Assembly (NCBI GenBank): GCA_031284225.1 | Contig: JAITAH010000003.1 | Span: forward strand, 1 to 15,390 | DNA from: Dysgonamonadaceae bacterium | GTDB lineage: Bacteria > Bacteroidota > Bacteroidia > Bacteroidales > Azobacteroidaceae | Length of the DNA stretch: 15,390 bases | Direction of reading: 5' to 3' | In this document: piece after piece, positions 7,200-14,092 of the stretch | Layout of the letters: each line of letters starts with the position of its first letter | How positions within the stretch are numbered: the first letter of the stretch is position 1 | Translations under genes and position numbers: made by a program | Notes under the pieces: generated by a model | Seen by the model: only the letters and a program-made list of their open reading frames with translations | Told to the model about the DNA's origin: nothing | Database searches by the model: none

Positions 7200-7225
7200 G
7201 CTACAAATCCGCCGCAAACGCTTTC
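7200..7225. repeat. Left direct repeat: relic of an oxyR 3' end
   Basis: These 26 bases match 9021-9046 at 23 positions in the same orientation. Read on the minus strand they encode KAFAADL and a TAG stop, against KAFVVDL and TAG at the end of oxyR. The similarity stops at the cassette side. The copies frame the restriction cassette. Confidence 0.6.
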
Positions 7226-7254
7226 TTCCTTCTATAAATTTTGCCGGACATTTT

Positions 7255-7338
7255 TATGGGCATGTGCGTATATGTGAAGACTTTCTTCTATTTTTTTTTG
7301 CAAGAAAAATTATGGGTCTGTGTATAAGTGCAAACTTT
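7255..7338. repeat. Imperfect direct repeat in the cassette leader
   Basis: TATGGGCATGTGCGTATATG and following (7255-7284) resembles TATGGGTCTGTGTATAAGTG and following (7311-7338), both ending in ACTTT. They are flanked outside by TATAAATTTTGCCGG (7233-7247) and TGTAAATTTGCCGG (7341-7354), themselves near copies. The pattern suggests a duplicated promoter region or paired protein-binding sites in front of the methyltransferase gene. Confidence 0.45.
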
Positions 7339-7342
7339 TATG

Positions 7343-7350
7343 TAAATTTG
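7343..7350 (+). promoter_or_regulatory. Likely -7 box of the restriction-modification operon
   Basis: TAAATTTG is a full match to TAnnTTTG. The -33 region is weak (TGTG at 7319-7322). The leader to the methyltransferase ATG at 7500 would be about 145 bases. A near copy, TAAATTTTG, lies at 7235-7243 with one extra T. Confidence 0.45.
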
Positions 7351-7385
7351 CCGGTAATTGTCGGGACTATCAAATTTCAAGACAA

Positions 7386-7488
7386 ATGATTTTTTAGAGA
7401 ACAAATAAAAGTAGCAAAAGCATGGGATATTGACGACGCTGACAATTCTACTATGGAACGCGGCAAGATCGCTTCAAAAATGAATTGA
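7386..7488 (+). pseudogene. Possible frameshifted small ORF before the methyltransferase
   Basis: ATG at 7386 runs into TAG after three codons because of a T6 tract (7390-7395). With five T the frame would read MIFREQIKVAKAWDIDDADN and continue to a TGA at 7486-7488, giving about 33 residues. The peptide has a protein-like composition but I do not recognise it. It could be a decayed control gene of the restriction system, a remnant of another gene, or chance. Confidence is low because it is so short. Confidence 0.25.
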
Positions 7489-7499
7489 AAGAATATAAA

Positions 7500-8381
7500 A
7501 TGAAAGAATATAAAATCGAAGAGCAAGAAGCGGATTTACTGATGGAATCGCTGATTACATACATTGCTAAAAATGACCGCAAAAGTATAAAACCCATATA
7601 TAAAACTGCCGAAACAGCTTTATATAACAATGATTGTTTGGAAATAATGGCTCGGGTTCCTGATAATTATGCGGATATGATATTTGCAGATCCTCCCTAC
7701 AACTTATCAAATGGCGGTATAACTTGCCACGCAGGGAAAATGGTATCAGTCAATAAAGGGAAATGGGACAAAAGCGAAGGATTTAACAAAGATTTGGATT
7801 TTCACGAGCAGTGGATCTCGGAATGTCGTAGAATTTTAAAACCCGGCGGAACCATTTGGATCAGTGGAACAAATCATAGTATCTATCAATGCGGCTTTTT
7901 GTTGCAAAAACTTGATTTTCATATTCTTAATGATATTTCTTGGTTCAAGCCCAATGCTGCGCCCAATCTTGCCTGTACCACATTTGCTCACAGTCACGAA
8001 ACTTTACTCTGGGCAAAGAAAGATAAGAAAGCAAAGCATATTTTCAATTACGACAAAATGAAAAACGGCGTTTTCAAAGAAGATAAAATGAAAATACCTG
8101 ATAAGCAGATGCGTAGCGTTTGGAGTATCCCAACACCGGCTCCCGATGAAAAAACTTTTGGTAAACACCCCACTCAAAAGCCATTAGCCTTGCTGAAACG
8201 CATTGTTTTGTCTTCAACAAATGAAGGAAGTTTAATTCTTGATCCTTTCAATGGCGGAGGAACAACCGGTGTGGCTGCAAAAATAATAGGAAATAGAAAA
8301 TACATAGGAATTGATATCGAAAGAGAATATATTGATTTGAGTATAAATAGATTAAATCAAATTAGCTCTACTATTTTTTGA
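7500..8381 (+). CDS. Beta-class DNA methyltransferase (type II modification, probably N6-adenine)
   Basis: From the ATG at 7500 this is 293 residues. The catalytic motif DPPY (64-67) comes before the AdoMet-binding motif DPFNGGGTTG (from 248), the order of beta-class amino-methyltransferases. Between them are SVNKGKWDKS, LKPGGTIWISG, HSHETLLWAKK and GKHPTQKPLALL. The arrangement around DPPYNLSNGG resembles the DpnA/MboII type of adenine methyltransferases, so m6A is likely; the target site cannot be read from the sequence. A TTG five codons upstream (7485) is an alternative start, because the first 15 bases of the gene are duplicated in tandem. The gene overlaps or abuts the endonuclease gene, forming a restriction-modification pair. 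Its AT-rich composition (20 G/C in the 60 bases at 7621-7680) contrasts with the neighbours and suggests horizontal acquisition. Confidence 0.9.
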   Translation: MKEYKIEEQEADLLMESLITYIAKNDRKSIKPIYKTAETALYNNDCLEIMARVPDNYADMIFADPPYNLSNGGITCHAGKMVSVNKGKWDKSEGFNKDLDFHEQWISECRRILKPGGTIWISGTNHSIYQCGFLLQKLDFHILNDISWFKPNAAPNLACTTFAHSHETLLWAKKDKKAKHIFNYDKMKNGVFKEDKMKIPDKQMRSVWSIPTPAPDEKTFGKHPTQKPLALLKRIVLSSTNEGSLILDPFNGGGTTGVAAKIIGNRKYIGIDIEREYIDLSINRLNQISSTIF

Positions 8382-8383
8382 TT

Positions 8384-8992
8384 ATGGTAACACGAATAAT
8401 AGCCATACAAAATCTTGAAAAACATATTGGTCAAGATCTTGCAGAATTAGCTGATAAATACGGCATAACAACCTATATTGACGGAAAACAAAATAAAGGT
8501 TGGAAAGGCTTGACATTAGAATGGTTAGCCGGTTTGTCGAATGATAATAAGCAGGCGCCAAATGGATTAGGATTTGAATTGAAATCCACTGCCTTTTATC
8601 AGCCCCAAGGTCTTTGGACGCCTAAAGAAACATTCGCTATTACGATGATCAACCCTGAAGACTTGATAAAAACGCCATTTTTCAAAAGTCATTGTTGGGA
8701 AAAATTGAAATCGCTTGTCTTTTGCGCTGTTTCGTGGAATGGAGAGCATAATATCGAATCCAAATTATTGAAAGTACAATCTTTTGATTTTTTGGAAGAT
8801 GACATCATTATCAAAGAAATTGAACAAGATTATGAGTTTATTCGCAATAAATGTGCCACGCAAGGATTTTCGGCATTGACGGGCGCCGATGGAAAATGGA
8901 TACAGGCCCGAACCAAAGGCAGGGGACACGGATCTGTCAGCCGAGCTTTTTATGCGAGAAAAACGCTGATAAAAGAGATTATTAAGTTGTAG
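8384..8992 (+). CDS. MutH/Sau3AI-like restriction endonuclease
   Basis: This encodes 202 residues from the ATG at 8384, two bases after the methyltransferase stop; a TTG at 8378 overlapping that stop is the alternative. Domain order matches the MutH family: GKQNKGWKGLTLEWLAGL (E46), then GLGFELKS with the catalytic E65 and K67, a QG-x-x-TPKETFA segment like the one after ELK in MutH, LKSLVFCAVSWNGE, and a C-terminal SALTGADGKWIQARTKGRG then RAFYARK that parallels MutH. Family members cut DNA by a PD-(D/E)xK active site. Paired with the methyltransferase it is the restriction half of a type II system, not mismatch-repair MutH, which acts with Dam. The position that is aspartate in MutH (seven before the E) is alanine here, with N60 five before; see findings. 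Confidence 0.8.
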   Translation: MVTRIIAIQNLEKHIGQDLAELADKYGITTYIDGKQNKGWKGLTLEWLAGLSNDNKQAPNGLGFELKSTAFYQPQGLWTPKETFAITMINPEDLIKTPFFKSHCWEKLKSLVFCAVSWNGEHNIESKLLKVQSFDFLEDDIIIKEIEQDYEFIRNKCATQGFSALTGADGKWIQARTKGRGHGSVSRAFYARKTLIKEIIKL

Positions 8993-9020
8993 AATTCAGA
9001 AGACTCTCTTTTTTTAACCC

Positions 9021-9046
9021 GCTACAAATCTACCACAAACGCTTTC
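9021..9046. repeat. Right direct repeat: native 3' end of oxyR
   Basis: This 26-bp segment is the last codons of oxyR and one base beyond its stop. It matches 7200-7225 at 23 of 26 positions in the same orientation and marks the right edge of the AT-rich restriction cassette. Confidence 0.6.
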
Positions 9047-9963
9047 AACTCCGGATTTTGCATGGATTTCGGAACCGATTCCCTGACAATCTGCATAATC
9101 CTGTTCAACAGTGTTTTACGGACGTAATCGTTACTCGCCATTAGACTTACTTCGCGAACGGCCGTCATGTTCTTAAACGGCCGCAAGTTTTCCTGTTTGT
9201 CCTCGCTCAGTCCCATGGCATGCATTTCCGGAATAATAGTGATGCCGGGATTGTAATCGACTACATGTATCAGCGTTTCGATGCTTCCCGATTCGTATTT
9301 GATAGCGGCATTCCCGGCAGGAATCTTTTTTTTGAGCTGACATAGCCGTTCGATTTGTCCCCGCAGGCAATGTTCGTTTTCCAACAACCAGACGTCGCTG
9401 ATGTCAATTTGTTCCAAATCAATGGCTTTTTCCTTGTAGAGATCGTCTAAGGGAGATACGTAGGCGTAAAATTTTTCGTAATAAACGGGATATTCGGTCA
9501 GTTCGGGATGATGGAGCGGACCGGCTAAAATACCGCCGTCTAACGTGCCGTTCAGGATTTCCTTAATCAGTTGATTGGTTGTGGTTTCTTTCAATATCAA
9601 TTTGATTTCGCTGTAATCTTGCTGTTGTTTTTCGAGCATGATGGGAACCAGGTAGGAAGCGATTGTCGGAATAATTCCCATTCTGAAACTTCCTTTAACG
9701 GTGTTTTGTTCATTTTCGACCACTTCTCTGATTTGATTGAAATGCTTCAAAGCCACCCGCGCCTGTTCGATAATTTTTTTGCCGATTTCCGTCGGCTCCA
9801 CCGGATGCCTGGAACGATCGAAGATTTTCACATCGAGTTCGTCTTCCAGTTTCTGGATCATCATGCTCAGGGTGGGTTGCGTGATATTGCATCCTTCCGC
9901 CGCTTTAGCGAAATGGCGAAAGCTATCTACCGCCAAAATGTATTCTAACTGTTGTATGTTCAT
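9022..9963 (-). CDS. oxyR: Hydrogen peroxide sensor and regulator OxyR
   Basis: Starting at MNIQQLEYIL the protein has 313 residues. It has an N-terminal LysR helix-turn-helix (about 1-60, with FAKAAEGCNITQPTLSMMIQ) and a periplasmic-binding-like effector domain. The stretch HCLRGQIERLC places cysteines at residues 199 and 208, the same numbers and spacing as the peroxide-sensing pair of E. coli OxyR. It should switch on peroxide-defence genes when the cysteines form a disulfide. Longer in-frame starts exist (10050, 9984), but a TATATTTG promoter box at 9986-9993 excludes them. It is divergent from crcB across a 98-bp gap. No peroxidase or dps gene is in the window. Its 3' end is duplicated at the far side of the restriction cassette. 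Confidence 0.92.
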   Translation of the reverse strand: MNIQQLEYILAVDSFRHFAKAAEGCNITQPTLSMMIQKLEDELDVKIFDRSRHPVEPTEIGKKIIEQARVALKHFNQIREVVENEQNTVKGSFRMGIIPTIASYLVPIMLEKQQQDYSEIKLILKETTTNQLIKEILNGTLDGGILAGPLHHPELTEYPVYYEKFYAYVSPLDDLYKEKAIDLEQIDISDVWLLENEHCLRGQIERLCQLKKKIPAGNAAIKYESGSIETLIHVVDYNPGITIIPEMHAMGLSEDKQENLRPFKNMTAVREVSLMASNDYVRKTLLNRIMQIVRESVPKSMQNPELKAFVVDL

Positions 9964-9985
9964 AACACGAATCTGTTTTTCCATG

Positions 9986-9993
9986 CAAATATA
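9986..9993 (-). promoter_or_regulatory. -7 box of oxyR
   Basis: On the minus strand the sequence reads TATATTTG, a full match to the Bacteroidetes -7 consensus. It is 22 bases before the ATG at 9963. No good TTTG is seen 19-21 bp upstream. It fixes the oxyR start. Confidence 0.6.
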
Positions 9994-10033
9994 AAAAATA
10001 TCGGCGGAATGGACGATAAAATTAAATAATTTG

Positions 10034-10041
10034 TATTTTTG
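10034..10041 (+). promoter_or_regulatory. -7 box of crcB
   Basis: TATTTTTG at 10034-10041 matches TAnnTTTG. Transcription would start near 10047, leaving a leader of about 15 bases before the ATG at 10062. There is therefore no room for a fluoride riboswitch. Confidence 0.6.
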
Positions 10042-10061
10042 TGTCTTCAAACTGCATTTTC

Positions 10062-10433
10062 ATGATCAAACAATTGTTATTGGTGGGAGTTGGCGGAGGA
10101 ATCGGAAGTGTTTTACGGTTTCTGGCTTCGTGGTTGACGGTTAAATCCGGAAATGTTGCGTTTCCGATGGCCACATTGACCGTTAATTTGGTCGGTTGCC
10201 TCTTGATCGGCCTCTTCACCGGATGGGCTATGAAGCATAGCTGTTTGGATGCAAACCTGCGCTTGTTACTGATAACCGGCTTTTGCGGCGGTTTCACTAC
10301 GTTTTCGGCATTTTCGCTGGAAAACATACAACTGTTTCAGGCAGGCCAGTACGTTTCGCTGGTTTTGTATGTTCTGGCCAGCGTCGGTTTGGGATTTGCG
10401 GCGGCGAGTATCGGATTATTAATTACAAAATAA
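10062..10433 (+). CDS. crcB: Fluoride ion channel CrcB/Fluc
   Basis: This encodes 123 residues and four membrane segments, the usual length of the family. The first helix carries GVGGGIGSVLRF with the conserved arginine. The second region carries TLTVNLVGCLLIG with the conserved asparagine. The third carries GFCGGFTTFSAFSLE, the phenylalanine-box and central sodium-site segment. The last helix is hydrophobic. Fluc proteins work as antiparallel dual-topology dimers that export fluoride from the cytoplasm; one gene suggests a homodimer. An in-frame GTG at 10041 lies inside the promoter box and is rejected. The gene is divergent from oxyR and is followed 11 bp later by the mannanase-lactonase gene, so the two are probably one transcript. 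Confidence 0.93.
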   Translation: MIKQLLLVGVGGGIGSVLRFLASWLTVKSGNVAFPMATLTVNLVGCLLIGLFTGWAMKHSCLDANLRLLLITGFCGGFTTFSAFSLENIQLFQAGQYVSLVLYVLASVGLGFAAASIGLLITK

Positions 10434-10444
10434 ATAGAAAATAC

Positions 10445-12751
10445 ATGAAAAACGCACGGATATTATTCGTTATCCTCTTAGGAAGCCTTGTCGCTTGCAA
10501 TAAAACTCAACCGAATATAAAACAGGATTTTATAAAAGTACAGGAAGGACGGTTTACTCTTCATGAAAAACCTTATTATTTCATTGGAACAAATTTTTGG
10601 TTCGGAGCCATTCTGGGGTCGGAAGGGCAAGGCGGCAATCGCGAACGGTTGGCGCAGGAACTGGATTTCATGAAATCCATCGGAGTCAATAATCTTCGCG
10701 TACTGGTCGGCGCCGACGGTTATCCCGGACAGGCGGTCAAAGTAACGCCTACGTTGCAGCTGGAGCCGGGCGTTTACAACGATACAATTTTCGACGGGCT
10801 GGATTATTTTATGGCCGAACTCGGAAAAAGAAATATGTATGCCGTTTTGTTTCTCAACAACAGTTGGGAATGGAGCGGCGGTTATGGCCAGTACCTGGAA
10901 TGGGCAGGCAAGGGTAAGGCGCCCGAAGAAGGTGTTCGCAACTGGACCGGATTCCTGGAACACGTAAAACAATATGCCGATTGCGACGAGTGTAAAGAAT
11001 TATTTTTCAATCACATCCGGCATGTGCTGGGACGCGTTAACCGTTACACCGGATTGAAATATATCGACGACCCCGCCATTATGGCTTGGCAAGTCGGTAA
11101 CGAGCCTCGCGCTTTCAGCGATGAAGGGAAAGAACCTTTCGCTAAATGGGTGGCGGAAGCCACGGCATTAATTCGTTCGTTGGACGGCAATCACTTGATT
11201 TCGTTGGGAAACGAAGGGGCGATGGGTAGCGAAAACGACCTGGAACTGTATGAAAAAATTCATGCCGACCCCAATGTCGATTACCTGACCATTCATATTT
11301 GGCCCAAAAATTGGGGATGGATAGATATTGCAGATATCCCCGGTTCGCTCGATGGGGCGATTGAAAAAACTAATGCCTACATCCGGGCGCATTTGGCAAT
11401 TGCCGAAAAACTGCATAAACCGATGACTATCGAGGAATTTGGTTTCCCGCGCGACCATCATTTATATTCGCTGGACGATCCGACAACGTTGCGCGATCGG
11501 TATTATGAAAATATTTTCAATCAAATAGCTTCGTCGTCCCAAACGAACGGCTTGCTGGCTGGGTGCAATTTTTGGGCATGGGGCGGTTTAGGTCGTCCGG
11601 CACATCTCCAATGGCAACCTTGGGACGATTATGTAGGCGATCCGTCGCAGGAAGAACAGGGTTTGAATGCGGTATTTAATACCGATTCGACCATTGCTCT
11701 GATTAAAAAATACGCCGCCGAAACCTTGTATTTGTTTATCGGTTCCTATTCCGAGGGCGATACTCCGGGAATTTCCGTTTACAGTTTTAACCCGCAAACC
11801 GGCGATTTCAAGTATGTCAGCGATGTGAAAGAGGTCGTAAATCCTTCGTATTTAGCCGTTTCGACCGATGAACGATTTGTGTATTCGGTGAATGAAACCG
11901 GCGATGGGGCGGTAAGCGCTTTTGCGTTCGACAAACAGAACGGAGTTTTACAGTTCGGCAACCGGCAACCGGTCGGCGGCGGCGACCCTTGTTATATTAC
12001 GGTCAATCATGAGGCGACCGCTGTGATAACGGCCAATTACAGTGGCGGAAATCTCTCCGTATTGTCGCTGGAAAAAAATGGAAATATCGGAAATTTAACT
12101 CAAAACATTCATTTTTCGCCGCAATCGCACATTCATACAGCCGTTTTTTCGCCCGATGAAAAACAGGTATGGGTCACGGATTTGGGGGAGGATTGTATTT
12201 ATACCTTTGAAGTAACCCAAAAAGAAAATCATTTTTTTCTGAAACAACTACCGGAAAAGACCATTCGGCTCGAAACCGGTTCCGGCCCCCGCCATCTGGC
12301 GATTCATCCGGACCAAAATACGGTCTATTGTATCAACGAGTTATCGGGAAAAATTACCGTTTTCAAAACGGATGAAACAGGCGCATTATCGCCCATTCAG
12401 TATATCGCCTCCGATACCGTTTCCGGCGCGGGGCGCAAGGGCAGCGCCGACATTCATCTTTCGCCGGACGGAAAATTCCTCTATGCATCCAACCGTCTGA
12501 AAGCCGATGGTATTGCCGTCTTTTCCGTTGATCCGGACAGCGGACGATTGACGGCCGCAGGGTATCGGACGACCGGCGTTCACCCGCGAAATTTTATTAT
12601 TTCTCCCAACGGAAAGTATTTATTGTGTGCCAACCGCGACAGCCATGAGGTGCAAATTTTTGAAATCGATTCCCAAACCGGACAATTGCAGGATACCGGA
12701 AAAACCATATCCCTGCCCCGTCCGGTATGTTTGAAATGGTGTAAAAAATGA
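10445..12751 (+). CDS. Lipoprotein fusion: GH5-like mannanase plus seven-bladed lactonase propeller
   Basis: Starting at MKNARILFVILLG the protein has 768 residues. A signal peptide with lipobox LVAC places the lipidated cysteine at residue 18. Residues of about 25-425 are a GH5-like (alpha/beta)8 barrel of the mannanase type: KPYYFIGTNFWFG, WQVGNEPR with the likely acid/base E220, and MTIEEFGFPR with the likely nucleophile E331. Residues of about 427-768 form a lactonase-type (6-phosphogluconolactonase-like) propeller, with repeats such as LYLFIGSYSEGDTPGISVYS, PSYLAVSTDERFVYSVNE, GPRHLAIHPDQNTVYCINE and IHLSPDGKFLYASNR. The junction near KKYAAETLYLF has no linker. The first part probably cleaves beta-mannan; the second may hydrolyse a sugar lactone. 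Both would face the periplasm or cell surface. The long in-frame upstream extension inside crcB is rejected. Confidence 0.85.
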   Translation: MKNARILFVILLGSLVACNKTQPNIKQDFIKVQEGRFTLHEKPYYFIGTNFWFGAILGSEGQGGNRERLAQELDFMKSIGVNNLRVLVGADGYPGQAVKVTPTLQLEPGVYNDTIFDGLDYFMAELGKRNMYAVLFLNNSWEWSGGYGQYLEWAGKGKAPEEGVRNWTGFLEHVKQYADCDECKELFFNHIRHVLGRVNRYTGLKYIDDPAIMAWQVGNEPRAFSDEGKEPFAKWVAEATALIRSLDGNHLISLGNEGAMGSENDLELYEKIHADPNVDYLTIHIWPKNWGWIDIADIPGSLDGAIEKTNAYIRAHLAIAEKLHKPMTIEEFGFPRDHHLYSLDDPTTLRDRYYENIFNQIASSSQTNGLLAGCNFWAWGGLGRPAHLQWQPWDDYVGDPSQEEQGLNAVFNTDSTIALIKKYAAETLYLFIGSYSEGDTPGISVYSFNPQTGDFKYVSDVKEVVNPSYLAVSTDERFVYSVNETGDGAVSAFAFDKQNGVLQFGNRQPVGGGDPCYITVNHEATAVITANYSGGNLSVLSLEKNGNIGNLTQNIHFSPQSHIHTAVFSPDEKQVWVTDLGEDCIYTFEVTQKENHFFLKQLPEKTIRLETGSGPRHLAIHPDQNTVYCINELSGKITVFKTDETGALSPIQYIASDTVSGAGRKGSADIHLSPDGKFLYASNRLKADGIAVFSVDPDSGRLTAAGYRTTGVHPRNFIISPNGKYLLCANRDSHEVQIFEIDSQTGQLQDTGKTISLPRPVCLKWCKK

Positions 12752-12816
12752 AGGATATCAAAAGACGTTTTTTTCGTCATTGAATCAGATCGATTGTTAT
12801 TTTATTGATATTCAAC

Positions 12817-12844
12817 AAAAAAAAGATTCCCAACCATTTTTGGG
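12817..12844 (-). terminator. Intrinsic terminator of the thrA/sigma-54-activator operon
   Basis: On the minus strand CCCAA (12844-12840) pairs with TTGGG (12833-12829) around six bases, followed shortly by eight T (12824-12817). It begins seven bases past the stop of the activator gene, where a factor-independent terminator is expected. Confidence 0.65.
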
Positions 12845-12850
12845 GCAGTA

Positions 12851-14092
12851 TTATTCCAGCCCGTATTCTTTAATTTTACGGTAAAGCGTGCGTTCGGAGA
12901 TTTTCAGATCGCGAGCGGCGTTGCGACGGCGACCTTTGTGCCGGTCCAGCGCTTTGATAATCATTTCCCGTTCTACCTCTTCGAGGGAAACCGGCAGATC
13001 GGGCTGTTTTTGAACCGATTCAGAGGGGGAACTGATTTCGGTTTCATTTTCTTCCGGAGCCTCGTCGGCGTATTGCGCCGGCTCGTTTTCTTCCGGGTAG
13101 AGGTTGGAATAGGCCGGTTTAATCGCCGAACCGTAAGTATCCGGCAATGGATAGGAACGGTTTTCGGATGAAGCCATCTTTTTCAGTTCGTTAATATCGC
13201 GGCGCATGTCGAACAGGATTTGGTAAAGGATTTCCCGTTCGTTGGCGAACGATCGCGCGTCGCTGTCCGGAGCGCCGATGATGGCCGGCAACTGTTCCAG
13301 ATCGGGGGTGGTAAAATAGGTTTTTATCCGTTCGGCGTCGATTTCGCGGTCTTGCTCGAAGATCGACATACGTTCGGTAATATTTTTCAGTTCGCGGATG
13401 TTTCCCGGCCAGCGGTATTTGGCGAGAGTTTCGCGGGCGGCGTCGGTCAAATGGATGGCAGGCATTCGGTATTTTTCGGCGAAATCGGCGGCGAATTTGC
13501 GAAACAGCAAATAAATATCTTCCCGCCGGTCGCGCAGGGACGGTATCTGGATGGGTACCGTATTGAGGCGAAAATAGAGGTCTTCGCGGAATTTTCCGTT
13601 CCGGATGGCTTTCAGCAAATCGACGTTGGTGGCGGCTACAATCCGTACATTGGTTTTTTGAACATTGGAGGAACCGACTTTGATAAATTCGCCGTATTCC
13701 AGCACCCGCAACAGGCGGGCTTGCGTGGCAATGGGCAGTTCGCCGACTTCGTCGAGGAAGATAGTCCCTTTGTCAGCCACTTCAAAATAGCCTTTGCGGT
13801 CGGCCAGCGCGCCGGTGAACGAGCCTTTTTCGTGTCCGAACAGTTCGGAGTCGATGGTGCCTTCGGGAATGGCGCCGCAGTTGACGGCAATGTAGGAGCC
13901 GTGCTTCCGGACGCTGTTCTGATGGATGATTTGCGGAAAAACTTCCTTCCCGACCCCGCTTTCTCCGGTGATAAGCACGGTCAGATCGGTAGGGGCGATC
14001 AGGAGCGCTTTTTCGATTTCCCGGTTCAGCAGGACGCTGGTTCCGATAATCCCGAAACGTTGCTTGACTTGTTGGATTTCTGTGTTTGTCAT
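12851..14092 (-). CDS. Sigma-54-dependent activator without a sensor domain
   Basis: The protein has 413 residues. Only about 15 precede the AAA+ domain (about 14-245), which has Walker A GESGVGKE (43-50), the sigma-54 contact loop GSFTGA (90-95, serine in place of the usual first alanine), Walker B TIFLDE (110-115) and FREDLYFRLN. An acidic, proline- and serine-rich linker (about 290-370) leads to a Fis-type helix-turn-helix (RRRNAARDLKISERTLYRK). Such proteins use ATP hydrolysis to open sigma-54 promoters. With no receiver, PAS or GAF domain, activity is probably set by expression level or a partner. The start overlaps the thrA stop by four bases (ATGA), so the genes are translationally coupled. 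Sensorless family members occur in Bacteroidales. Confidence 0.9.
   Translation of the reverse strand: MTNTEIQQVKQRFGIIGTSVLLNREIEKALLIAPTDLTVLITGESGVGKEVFPQIIHQNSVRKHGSYIAVNCGAIPEGTIDSELFGHEKGSFTGALADRKGYFEVADKGTIFLDEVGELPIATQARLLRVLEYGEFIKVGSSNVQKTNVRIVAATNVDLLKAIRNGKFREDLYFRLNTVPIQIPSLRDRREDIYLLFRKFAADFAEKYRMPAIHLTDAARETLAKYRWPGNIRELKNITERMSIFEQDREIDAERIKTYFTTPDLEQLPAIIGAPDSDARSFANEREILYQILFDMRRDINELKKMASSENRSYPLPDTYGSAIKPAYSNLYPEENEPAQYADEAPEENETEISSPSESVQKQPDLPVSLEEVEREMIIKALDRHKGRRRNAARDLKISERTLYRKIKEYGLE

Larger units (their letters stand above)
7186..7342. other. Left boundary of the restriction cassette
   Basis: This gap between the cysteine-synthase-like stop and the first promoter box of the cassette has no gene. 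It holds the left copy (7200-7225) of a direct repeat whose right copy is the 3' end of oxyR. It also holds one unit of an imperfect 30-bp repeat (7255-7284), a run of nine T at about 7291-7299, and most of the second unit (7311-7338). Base composition becomes clearly AT-rich from here to about 9015. Confidence 0.5.

Noticed and set aside
9964..10050. Longer N-terminus for OxyR
   Set aside because: The TATATTTG promoter box lies inside it, and from MNIQQ the redox cysteines fall at 199 and 208 as in E. coli OxyR.
10020..10061. Fluoride riboswitch before crcB
   Set aside because: The predicted leader is only about 15 bases and shows no aptamer-like sequence.
10283..10444. In-frame extension of the mannanase-lactonase gene into crcB
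   Set aside because: It is read out of frame inside crcB, and the lipoprotein signal peptide begins at 10445.
12764..12778. GACG-T7-CGTC hairpin after the mannanase-lactonase gene
   Set aside because: The stem is only four base pairs and the T run is in the loop, so it is not a convincing terminator.
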